From: Pontibacter arcticus
GTDB taxonomy: Bacteria > Bacteroidota > Bacteroidia > Cytophagales > Hymenobacteraceae
Assembly: GCF_003284895.1 (NCBI RefSeq)
Contig: NZ_QMDV01000002.1
Location: forward strand, 741,466 to 805,465
Length of the DNA: 64,000 bases
Direction of reading: 5' to 3'
The notes below the pieces were generated by a model. It was not told where the DNA came from. It ran no database searches and was given only the letters and a program-made list of their open reading frames with translations. Shown here in pieces: positions 17,829 to 25,227 of this stretch (within the stretch, counting starts at the first letter, position 1; each line of letters opens with the position of its first letter). The translations under genes were made by a program, and so were the position numbers.

Positions 17829-18623
17829 TTATATAGCCACCACTGCTTTAATGCCCGGGTGCGGGTTATAATCTACGAGCTCAAAATCCTCAAATTTGAA
17901 ATCGAAAATGCTTTTTACCTCCGGGTTCAGTTTCATGGTGGGTAATGGGCGTGGTTCGCGGGTTAATTGCAACCTGGCTTGATCCAGGTGGTTGGTGTAC
18001 AGGTGCGTGTCGCCGCCAGTCCAGATAAATTCGCCGGGCTCCAGGCCGGTAACCTGCGCCATCATCAGCAACAGCAACGCATACGACGCAATATTAAAGG
18101 GCACCCCCAGAAAAACATCGGCGGAACGCTGGTACAATTGACAAGAAAGTTTGCCGTCGGCTACATAAAACTGGTAAAAAGCGTGGCAAGGCGGCAGTTT
18201 CATGTTTTCGATCTCCGCTACGTTCCAGGCGCTAACAATAATTCTACGGGAGTCCGGATTGTTTTTAAGCTGATTTACAACTTGCGTGATCTGATCGATG
18301 TGGCGGCCGTCGGGTGTTGGCCAGCTGCGCCACTGCGAGCCGTAAACCGGGCCAAGGTCGCCGTTCTCGTCCGCCCACTCATCCCAGATCGAAACGCCAT
18401 TTTCCTTTAAGTACGCAATGTTCGTATCGCCTTTCAGGAACCAGAGCAACTCATGGATGATGGATTTAAGGTGCACTTTTTTGGTGGTAACCAACGGAAA
18501 ACCATCGGCCAGGTTAAAACGCATCTGGTAACCAAACACACTCAGGGTGCCTGTTCCGGTTCTGTCTTCCTTTTTTGCCCCGTTGTCGAGGATGTGCTGC
18601 ATTAAATCCAGGTATGCTTTCAT
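17829..18623 (-). CDS. thyA: Thymidylate synthase
   Basis: This 264-residue ThyA makes dTMP from dUMP using methylenetetrahydrofolate. The catalytic Cys146 is in [12 protein letters not shown]. The dUMP-binding [20 protein letters not shown] and the folate site [12 protein letters not shown] are intact, and the protein ends in the usual I-K-A-x-V-A-I. Length is that of the E. coli enzyme. It heads a likely thyA-pncA transcript. Confidence 0.97.
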   Translation of the reverse strand: MKAYLDLMQHILDNGAKKEDRTGTGTLSVFGYQMRFNLADGFPLVTTKKVHLKSIIHELLWFLKGDTNIAYLKENGVSIWDEWADENGDLGPVYGSQWRSWPTPDGRHIDQITQVVNQLKNNPDSRRIIVSAWNVAEIENMKLPPCHAFYQFYVADGKLSCQLYQRSADVFLGVPFNIASYALLLLMMAQVTGLEPGEFIWTGGDTHLYTNHLDQARLQLTREPRPLPTMKLNPEVKSIFDFKFEDFELVDYNPHPGIKAVVAI

Positions 18624-18818
18624 GGAGTGAGATCGCTTTTGAATTTCAAATTTAGAAATTGAATTTCAACTTACGACTTATCTTTTAATAAATTAAACGC
18701 CATTCATTTTAAAGTATACTTTGGTGCAGTTAAACGTTAATTCTACTCCTAAATCACTTAAACCTGAAAATCAAAGGTTATATTTGTGAGTTAAATGAGA
18801 TAAAAATTTAGAAGTATA

Positions 18819-19433
18819 ATGATGCATAAGCTAATCCTGCTCGCCTTTTTCTGCCTTTCCGTGTTTGGTGCACAGGCCCAAACAACAACGGCACAGCCTG
18901 AAACAGCCCAGAAAACCACGCCGTCGCCGGCCGATGAAAAACTGAACAGGCTGATGAACGAGCGCGAGCAACTTGTTTTGGAATACCAGTTTTATAACCA
19001 GCAGAACAGCAACTTCTGGGGGAAAAAATCGAAAAATGACCTGCTGGCCATTATCGAAACGCTGAAGAAAATCATCAATACCGATTCTGATTTAATTGCA
19101 GCCGTAAAAGAAGCCAGCATCCGTAAAATTGCCGAAAGTACGGTAGAGAACCAGCGCAATGGCAAGATCATACTTGGCGACGAAAGCAACATCAGTGCTC
19201 AGATTGCTGATTACCAGAGCCAGATCAGAACGCTGCAAAGCAATCAGAAAAAGCACGACCGCAGCCTGAAAGACCTTCAGGACCAGTTGGATGCAGCAAA
19301 CGAATTGCGTTACGGCAAAGATAAAGTAATAGCTATACTGGCTGTGGGCGCATTTATACTTTTGCTTTATGCTGTGTTCCTGCAAGTACGTTTACAAAAG
19401 GCTGGCGCTAAGTCAAAAAAGAAAAAAGCCTGA
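18819..19433 (+). CDS. Unknown secreted/anchored coiled-coil protein
   Basis: This 204-residue protein is not recognised. It has a Sec signal peptide (LILLAFFCLSVFGAQAQ, probable cleavage after AQA near residue 20), a Thr/Pro-rich stretch, a long helical region rich in Gln, Asn, Lys and Glu (about 40-155) likely to form a coiled coil, one C-terminal membrane helix (VIAILAVGAFILLLYAVFLQV), and a basic tail KSKKKKA. The likely topology is a periplasmic coiled coil tethered by the C-terminal helix. A start at 18822 is equally possible. It stands alone and ends upstream of an intrinsic terminator. Confidence 0.8.
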   Translation: MMHKLILLAFFCLSVFGAQAQTTTAQPETAQKTTPSPADEKLNRLMNEREQLVLEYQFYNQQNSNFWGKKSKNDLLAIIETLKKIINTDSDLIAAVKEASIRKIAESTVENQRNGKIILGDESNISAQIADYQSQIRTLQSNQKKHDRSLKDLQDQLDAANELRYGKDKVIAILAVGAFILLLYAVFLQVRLQKAGAKSKKKKA

Positions 19434-19549
19434 CATTTTATACTTTAGATTAAAGTTTAGTCTGGTATTCCGAAGTTATTTAGACATAATTTTTTTTATA
19501 CTTTGCTTACCTTAGAGTAAGGTTTTAACAGCTAATAAAAAAAATGAAA

Positions 19550-19578
19550 GGGCTGGTTTTCGTATCCAGCCCTTTTTT
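19550..19578 (+). terminator. Intrinsic terminator just before the helicase gene
   Basis: GGGCTGG (19550-19556) pairs with CCAGCCC (19566-19572), followed by T6. It ends only 7 bases before the chosen helicase ATG, so it either terminates the upstream gene with the helicase promoter overlapping it, or attenuates the helicase message. Confidence 0.75.
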
Positions 19579-19585
19579 GATACAC

Positions 19586-21523
19586 ATGAGCGAACTTTTA
19601 GATGAATTAAAGCTGGTACAGGAACTGCTTAAAATTGAGCAGGAAGAAGACCGCCAGCAATACAAAATCAAAAGCCTGAAAAGCACCATCGCCGAGCGCA
19701 AGGAAATGGGCTTTTGCTGGTACCCGGTATCGGTAATTAAAGAAGAAATAGGTTTTGGCAGCAAAGTAGTAATTGAAGTGGAACGCACCCGCGACCACGA
19801 CCAGCTCCACCTTTTCCAGACTGGTAAAACAGCTGCCATTTTCAGTAATAATGGCGAGCGTCAGAACCTGAGTGGTGTGATTGTGGGCCTGAGCCGCAAC
19901 AGAATTCAGCTGGCTACAAACAAAGAAGACATTCCGGACTGGATCTACGAAGGCCGCCTCGGCATCGATCTCACCTTTGATGAGATGAGCTACCGTGAGA
20001 TGGAAATCGGCCTGAAAAAAGTGATGGAAGCCAACAACTCCCGCTTAGCCGAACTTCGTGATATATTGCTTGGTGCTGCACCTGCTACTTTTACGGAAGA
20101 TGCCGTGGCTGACATTCCGGCACTGAACGATTCTCAGAACGAGGCTGTGCGTAAAATTGTGCAGGCAAAAGATGTAGCCATCATTCATGGTCCTCCGGGC
20201 ACTGGCAAAACAACCACGCTGGTACAAGCCATTCTTAAAACACTGGAAAGTCAGAAACGCCTTTTGGTTACGGCTCCATCTAATACGGCTGTGGATTTAC
20301 TGACGGAGAAACTGGCAAACGAAGGCGTCAATGTGATCCGGATCGGGAATCCGTCGCGGGTATCAGATGTGTTGCTCGAGCACACGCTGGATGCGCAGAT
20401 CATGTCGCACCGTTCGTACAAAAACCTGAAAGAGTACCGTAAATCGGCCCAGGAGTATAAACGCATGGCTTCGCAGTTCAAGCGCAAATTCGGACACGAA
20501 GAACGCATGCAACGGCAAATGTTTAAAGCCGAAAGCCACCGCATGCTGGAAGAAGCCGACCGCGTAGAAGATTATATCACGGAAGATCTGCTGAACCATG
20601 TGCAGGTGATAACGTGCACGCTGGTTGGTGCGGCCAACAAAGCCATTCGCCACTTAGAGTATGATACCGTTTTTATTGATGAAGCGGCACAAGCACTGGA
20701 ACCCGCCTGCTGGATTCCGATTTCCAGAACGAAACGCGTAGTGCTGGCCGGCGACCATTTCCAGCTGCCTCCTACTGTTAAATCTTTTGAGGCGGAAAAA
20801 GGCGGACTTGGCAAAACCTTGTTTGAAAAATGCATTGAGCGGCAACCGAAAGTCGCGGTCATGCTGAAAACCCAGTACCGGATGCACCACCATATCATGG
20901 AGTTCTCGAACCAGCAGTTTTATGGCGGCGAGCTGATGGCGCACGAAAGTGTACATAGCTCGGATCTGCATACCTTTAACCCGGTTTTTGCAGCTGGCTT
21001 GGCTGTGGAGTTTATTGATACCGCCGGTTGTGGTTTTAACGAAGCTGTGCGTCCCGAAAGCCAGAGCTCTGCCAACCCCGAAGAAGCTGATCTGTTGGTT
21101 TCGCACCTGGTAAACCTCCTGAAAAGTTACGAGCCAACTGAAATGGAAGAACACCTGAAGATTGGTGTGATTGCGCCGTATCGTGCCCAGATCAATTATT
21201 TACAGGATAAAGTGGAACATACGCCTTTGCTAAACGAGCTGCGCCAAAAACGACATCTTACCATCGGCACCGTAGACAGTTTCCAGGGGCAGGAGCGCGA
21301 CATTATCTGCATCAGTATGGTGCGCAGCAACGACCAGGGCGAAATCGGTTTCCTGGGAGACCAGCGCCGCATGAACGTAGCCATGACGCGTGCCCGCAAA
21401 AAACTGATTGTGGTAGGCGATAGTGCTACATTAAGTCAGCATGAGTTTTACGCTTCGTTCCTGAATTACGTGGAAAGTATAAATGCCTACCGCAGCGCCT
21501 GGGAATTAACTGAAAGCGACTAA
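19586..21523 (+). CDS. UPF1/IGHMBP2-like superfamily 1 helicase
   Basis: This 645-residue SF1B helicase is like eukaryotic SMUBP-2/IGHMBP2. The N-terminal ~190 residues hold a beta-barrel-like region. Motif I is IHGPPGTGKTTTLVQ, motif II DEAAQALEPACW, motif III AGDHFQLPPTV, motif IV-like QYRMHHHIMEF, motif V TVDSFQGQERDIICISMVRS and motif VI NVAMTRARKKLIVVGD; all are intact. It presumably unwinds RNA or DNA using ATP; its bacterial role is unclear. An ATG at 19544 in the same frame lies inside a terminator hairpin, so MSELLDELKLVQEL at 19586 is taken as the start. Confidence 0.9.
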   Translation: MSELLDELKLVQELLKIEQEEDRQQYKIKSLKSTIAERKEMGFCWYPVSVIKEEIGFGSKVVIEVERTRDHDQLHLFQTGKTAAIFSNNGERQNLSGVIVGLSRNRIQLATNKEDIPDWIYEGRLGIDLTFDEMSYREMEIGLKKVMEANNSRLAELRDILLGAAPATFTEDAVADIPALNDSQNEAVRKIVQAKDVAIIHGPPGTGKTTTLVQAILKTLESQKRLLVTAPSNTAVDLLTEKLANEGVNVIRIGNPSRVSDVLLEHTLDAQIMSHRSYKNLKEYRKSAQEYKRMASQFKRKFGHEERMQRQMFKAESHRMLEEADRVEDYITEDLLNHVQVITCTLVGAANKAIRHLEYDTVFIDEAAQALEPACWIPISRTKRVVLAGDHFQLPPTVKSFEAEKGGLGKTLFEKCIERQPKVAVMLKTQYRMHHHIMEFSNQQFYGGELMAHESVHSSDLHTFNPVFAAGLAVEFIDTAGCGFNEAVRPESQSSANPEEADLLVSHLVNLLKSYEPTEMEEHLKIGVIAPYRAQINYLQDKVEHTPLLNELRQKRHLTIGTVDSFQGQERDIICISMVRSNDQGEIGFLGDQRRMNVAMTRARKKLIVVGDSATLSQHEFYASFLNYVESINAYRSAWELTESD

Positions 21524-21639
21524 AAACAAGTATAAATTCATAAAATTGAAGCAAGGCTGGTCAAGGTTTTAGAGAACTGATTTACTTTATCTGTATCATT
21601 ATTCCTTAACTTTCCGTTTCTTAATCAAAAATACACCGC

Positions 21640-22152
21640 ATGAAAATCGAAAAGAACAAAGTAGTTACGCTCACATATGAGCTCAGAATACAAAACGAAC
21701 AAGGAGAATCAACGTTAGTTGAGGTAGCCAGCGAAGAGCAACCGATGGTATTTATTTACGGGTTAAGCGGCTTGCCTGAGCAGTTCGAAGAACACCTGGA
21801 TGGAAAAAACACAGGCGATGATTTCGACTTTAAACTGGATGCAGAAGGCGGCTACGGCGATTTTGATCAGGATGCTGTGGTAGAGTTGCCTAAAAGCGTT
21901 TTTGAAGTAGAAGGCAGCGTGCCTGAAAATATGCTCGAAGAAGGTAACTTTATTCCGATGAGCGACAGCGAAGGCAACCAGTTACAAGGCCGTGTAGCCG
22001 AAGTAAAAGAAAACGCCGTTGTGATGGATTTCAACCACCCGCTTGCCGGCAAAGAGCTTCACTTCAAAGGCAAAGTTGTAAGCGTTCGCGATGCATCACA
22101 GGAAGAACTGGACCACGGCCACGTACATGGCGAAGGCGGCCATCACCATTAA
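21640..22152 (+). CDS. slyD: FKBP-type peptidyl-prolyl isomerase, SlyD-like
   Basis: This 170-residue SlyD-type protein is a cytoplasmic prolyl isomerase and chaperone. The FKBP half is split by an insert-in-flap domain: residues 1-70 contain VTLTYELRIQNEQGE and FIYGLSGLPEQFEEHLDGKN, the insert runs through VFEVEGSVPENMLEEG, and the fold closes with VMDFNHPLAGKELHFKGKVVSV. The C-terminus is His-rich (HGHVHGEGGHHH), like the metal-binding tail of SlyD but shorter. It is a single gene with its own terminator. Confidence 0.92.
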   Translation: MKIEKNKVVTLTYELRIQNEQGESTLVEVASEEQPMVFIYGLSGLPEQFEEHLDGKNTGDDFDFKLDAEGGYGDFDQDAVVELPKSVFEVEGSVPENMLEEGNFIPMSDSEGNQLQGRVAEVKENAVVMDFNHPLAGKELHFKGKVVSVRDASQEELDHGHVHGEGGHHH

Positions 22153-22172
22153 TATTAACTATTTTATACTTT

Positions 22173-22202
22173 AAAAGAGCAGCTTTCGGGCTGCTCTTTT
22201 TG
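22173..22202. terminator. Bidirectional intrinsic terminator after slyD
   Basis: AAAAGAGCAGC (22173-22183) pairs with GCTGCTCTTTT (22190-22200) across a six-base loop; the T-run follows. Confidence 0.85.
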
Positions 22203-22257
22203 TTTGTAGCTTATCTTAAAAGATAAAATTTTTAATTGATCTAAAACTCGATTTACC

Positions 22258-22287
22258 CGCCCCTGCTGAGTGTTTTCACCAGCAAAC
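22258..22287 (+). repeat. Half copy of the two-hairpin REP-like element
   Basis: Only the left hairpin is present: CTGCTG, AGTGTTTTCAC, CAGCA. The right half expected ~50 bases downstream is absent. Like the complete copies it sits between convergent genes. Confidence 0.7.
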
Positions 22288-22308
22288 ACGAAGAGATTAA
22301 AGTATAAA

Positions 22309-22896
22309 TTAAAGCAGCGTCTTCCGGAAAGCTTCCGAATAAGTAACCAGTTCCGGGAAAAAAAGCGCGAATTCCTGCTCGTACAAGGCATAGTTTTCCT
22401 GTAGTTCATACACCGCTGTTTCCATCCCGGAATTAAAGGTGGTGCGTTGGCTCATACCAGTCAGCGCCTGCCCGATGCCGCTCAATTGGGCGTAACTTAA
22501 CAGCCAGTTGTGCTGTTTCATGTGCGCAAAAAGGTGCTGCACACGCGCCGGCAAAATAGCCTGGTACGAAGTGATAAGCTTGTATACTTCCGAAGTATAA
22601 ATCTCCAGCGGCACATCGGCATACAGCTCAAAGCGGCTCGCCAGAAAATGATCGTAATACATATCCGCTATAACGGGTGCATACTTTTTATACTTGGTGC
22701 GGAGTCGGTTTTTTGTTTCGGCTACTACGGGGTGCGTATCGGTAAAGGCATCGATGGCGCGGTGCAGCGCAATGCCATTGATAATGCCAGGGCTAAATGC
22801 CTGCGCCTGTTTTCCGCGTACGCCATCAGCAATAAAATTACCAATAAGCAGTTCATCATCGTTTCCGGATAAAAAAGTATGGGCCAGGTAGTTCAA
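22309..22896 (-). CDS. ACP phosphodiesterase-like protein (AcpH/DUF479)
   Basis: This 195-residue protein starts MNYLAHTFLSG and continues LLIGNFIADGVRGKQ, the signature of the AcpH family that removes the phosphopantetheine arm from acyl carrier protein. The HRAIDAFTDTHPVV and ADMYYDHFLA segments supply the conserved His and Asp residues of its HD-like metal site. Length is typical. In Bacteroidota its true activity has not been shown to my knowledge, so the family name is used. It is a single gene. Confidence 0.87.
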   Translation of the reverse strand: MNYLAHTFLSGNDDELLIGNFIADGVRGKQAQAFSPGIINGIALHRAIDAFTDTHPVVAETKNRLRTKYKKYAPVIADMYYDHFLASRFELYADVPLEIYTSEVYKLITSYQAILPARVQHLFAHMKQHNWLLSYAQLSGIGQALTGMSQRTTFNSGMETAVYELQENYALYEQEFALFFPELVTYSEAFRKTLL

Positions 22897-23040
22897 GCAG
22901 TTGGGGTTAGGTTAGCAAGTATAAACCGAAAGCAGAAGATAATGTTTTACCAAAATTCGATGCGCAAAAAAGCGATCAGCCAAGTATAAACCCTACGTAC
23001 ACCTGCACCGTAATCTAAGTCAGAAACCAAAACTAATGCT

Positions 23041-23541
23041 ATGAATAACGATCAGAATACACAAGAGAATCTAGATAAATTAATTGATAAAATCAAAGAT
23101 ATAGACATCGCCATGATGACCACTATGGACGATGACGGCTGCCTGAGAAGCCGCCCGATGCGTACCATGCAAACAAAAGATAACGGCGTTCTGTGGTTCT
23201 TTACAGGGTATGAGTCGGCTAAATCGCATGAGTTACGCCATGATGCGCATGTAAACTTAAGCTACTCCAAACCATCAGATAACTTGTATGTATCGGTATC
23301 AGGCAAGGCAACGTTAAGCAAAGACAGAGCAAAGATTGATGAACTCTGGAACCCGGCCATGAAAGCGTGGTTTCCGGAAGGCAAAGAAGACCCGAATGTA
23401 GGCTTGATAAAAGTGACCATCGAAAAGGCCGAATACTGGGATTCGCCGAACAGCGCGGTGGTGCATTTATACGGCATCGTGAAGGCAGCTTTAACCGGCG
23501 AGCGCGCTGACCCGGGCGAAAACAAAAAGATCAATCTCTAA
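23041..23541 (+). CDS. Pyridoxamine 5'-phosphate oxidase-like flavin-binding stress protein
   Basis: This 166-residue protein matches the general stress protein 26 (YdaG-like) group of the split-barrel flavin-binding superfamily. Conserved segments are IDIAMMTTMDDDGCLRSRPMRTMQ, LWFFTGYESAKSHELRHDAHVNLSYS and KAWFPEGKEDPNVGLIKVTIEKAEYWDSP. Members bind FMN or FAD; the substrate and enzymatic activity are unknown. It ends in a strong terminator and stands alone, downstream of the divergent acpH-like gene. Confidence 0.88.
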   Translation: MNNDQNTQENLDKLIDKIKDIDIAMMTTMDDDGCLRSRPMRTMQTKDNGVLWFFTGYESAKSHELRHDAHVNLSYSKPSDNLYVSVSGKATLSKDRAKIDELWNPAMKAWFPEGKEDPNVGLIKVTIEKAEYWDSPNSAVVHLYGIVKAALTGERADPGENKKINL

Positions 23542-23563
23542 AAGTATAAACCTTCAGCAAGAG

Positions 23564-23603
23564 AACACCTGCCAAAACTTTTTAAGCTGGCAGGTGTTTT
23601 TGT
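23564..23603 (+). terminator. Intrinsic terminator
   Basis: AACACCTGCCA (23564-23574) pairs with TGGCAGGTGTT (23588-23598), followed by a T-run. AAGTATAAA lies just upstream of the stem. Confidence 0.85.
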
Positions 23604-23651
23604 TTTCCGGATACTTTATACTTTCGTTTATCTAAAACTTAACTGCGCAAC

Positions 23652-24386
23652 GTGCAAACCACTACACCCCCAGCCCGCCTGACAACCCTTACCTTATTTG
23701 GCATTAAAAGCGGGCACCAGCGCTGGGGTCTGGCACAAATGGGCACTTCCGGCCCGCACCTGAAAAAAGTACCCGGGTTGTTATTCTTTAAATTACTGGG
23801 CACCGGCCACGGCAAAGGCTTCAGTATAAAACCTAACTTCAGGCGGTACGGGTTGCTTTGTACCTGGGAAAGTGAAGAAGCAGCCGATCAGTTTCTGGAA
23901 CTTTCCGGGTTGATGCAGGAATACCACAAGCACTCCGATGAAGTATGGACCGTGAAATTAAACCCGCTGCAATCGCATGGACTCTGGGACCAGCAAGCAC
24001 CCTTCGCACCTGTTTTAACTGAAAAGTATACTTCCGGACCGATAGCGGTTTTAACGCGGGCAAGTATAAACTGGCGCGCGCTTCCCTCCTTCTGGAAATT
24101 TGTACCGCAGGCCAGCCAGGCCCTCGACGAAGCCGAAGGATTAATCTGCTCTATCGGTTTAGGCGAGCTGCCGCTCATCAGGCAAGCCACTTTCAGCGTC
24201 TGGGAATCTGAGGAAGTTATGAAAAAGTATGCCTACAAAAACCAGAAACACCAGGAAGTTATGCGCCGCACCCGCTCCGAAAAGTGGTACAAAGAAGAGC
24301 TTTTTGCCCGCTTTGTGCCGCTTACCAGCTCTGGTTTATGGAACAATACAAACCCGTTGGCCGAAATAAATACAGGAATTAGCTGA
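23652..24386 (+). CDS. CrtA-like (spheroidene monooxygenase family) protein
   Basis: This 244-residue protein resembles the CrtA family, heme-containing oxygenases that introduce keto groups into carotenoids. Diagnostic-looking parts are GLAQMGTSGPHLKKVPGLLFFKLLGTGHGKGFSIKPNFRRYGLL, then WESEEAADQF and the repeated QATFSVWESEEVMKKYAYKNQKHQEVMRRTRSEKWYKEELFARFVPL. The start is a GTG at 23652. No other carotenoid gene is nearby. It might add a keto group to a pigment, since many relatives are pink, or it may act on something else. It converges on the FrnE-like gene with essentially no gap. Confidence 0.75.
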   Translation: MQTTTPPARLTTLTLFGIKSGHQRWGLAQMGTSGPHLKKVPGLLFFKLLGTGHGKGFSIKPNFRRYGLLCTWESEEAADQFLELSGLMQEYHKHSDEVWTVKLNPLQSHGLWDQQAPFAPVLTEKYTSGPIAVLTRASINWRALPSFWKFVPQASQALDEAEGLICSIGLGELPLIRQATFSVWESEEVMKKYAYKNQKHQEVMRRTRSEKWYKEELFARFVPLTSSGLWNNTNPLAEINTGIS

Positions 24387-24387
24387 T

Positions 24388-25047
24388 CTAAGATTGCGGA
24401 TTAGGGAGGTTACGAAGCGCGTTCTGTAGTAACAGGTGCATGGCATCGTACATGCGGTAACCACGGCTCAGTAAATTTACATGGTGGCCGTTCAGTAAGT
24501 ATAAACTCGGGAAAGCGGTTGCCTGCAAATGGCGCGCAATCACAAAATCCTGCTGCGTTTTCTCTTTAAGTAAATCCGAATTAAATTTCTCCAGAAAAGT
24601 CTCTTCTTCTATACCAAATTTAAACGCTATACTTGCCAGCACTTCGGGGTTAGTAACGTCGTTGTTTTTGGCATAAAACGCTTCCTGTATCGCTTCAGCC
24701 ATGTCCAGTTCGACTTCCGGTTTCAGGTAACGCATGGTAAGCACAGCCCGGCAGGCAGGTTCGGTATCATATACAAAGTTTTCGCGCTCAAAAAAAGTAT
24801 AATCAAACGGCTGGCTAGCGGCGGCTTGTACCTGTTCCCAATGTTGCCTGGTAGCGGCTTTCATATCAGAACTCATAGGTTCGGTGGTGCCGGGGCGCAA
24901 CCCGCCGATCACCATTTTAAACTTGATTTTATCGCCTTGTTCTGCTTTTAACTGCTTTATAACCGGGGCAAATCCATAACACCACGAGCACATCGGGTCC
25001 ATTACATAGATCAGGTGCGGCACATCCAGCAAATCGTAAGTTTCCAT
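24388..25047 (-). CDS. DsbA-family (FrnE-like) thioredoxin-fold protein
   Basis: This 219-residue protein has the DsbA-type redox motif Cys-Ser-Trp-Cys in YVMDPMCSWCYGFAP near residue 20, with an alpha-helical insert (VQAAASQPFDYTFFERENFVYDTEPACRAVL) and the cis-Pro segment ATAFPSLYLLNG. There is no signal peptide, so it is probably cytoplasmic, like FrnE and 2-hydroxychromene-2-carboxylate isomerase relatives. The frame extends 29 codons upstream through an AT-rich repeat, but METYDLLDVPHLIYVMDP is the natural start. Function beyond thiol chemistry is unknown. Confidence 0.85.
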   Translation of the reverse strand: METYDLLDVPHLIYVMDPMCSWCYGFAPVIKQLKAEQGDKIKFKMVIGGLRPGTTEPMSSDMKAATRQHWEQVQAAASQPFDYTFFERENFVYDTEPACRAVLTMRYLKPEVELDMAEAIQEAFYAKNNDVTNPEVLASIAFKFGIEEETFLEKFNSDLLKEKTQQDFVIARHLQATAFPSLYLLNGHHVNLLSRGYRMYDAMHLLLQNALRNLPNPQS

Positions 25048-25081
25048 ACTTTGTTTAAATCGTTTGAGGGGCAAAGTTACT

Positions 25082-25183
25082 ATTGATTGTTGAATTGCTA
25101 AATTGTTTGATGGCAGATTGTAATTTGAGCGCACAAATAGCCATTTAGCTAATCATCAATTTAACAATCCAATAATTAACAAT
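25082..25183. repeat. Inverted pair of octamer-period AT-rich arrays
   Basis: ATTG recurs at 25086, 25094 and 25102 (8-base steps). In the opposite arm CAAT recurs at 25157 and 25165, with TAAT at 25173. The arms are complementary in character and bracket ~45 unique bases in the divergent gap before leuS. Confidence 0.55.
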
Positions 25184-25227
25184 TATCTTAGCGGTTTAAG
25201 TTAGAACAAGCGAACAGCGTAAAAACT

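Noticed and set aside
19544..19585. Upstream ATG of the helicase gene
   Set aside because: The extra codons encode a terminator hairpin and T-run rather than a protein extension.
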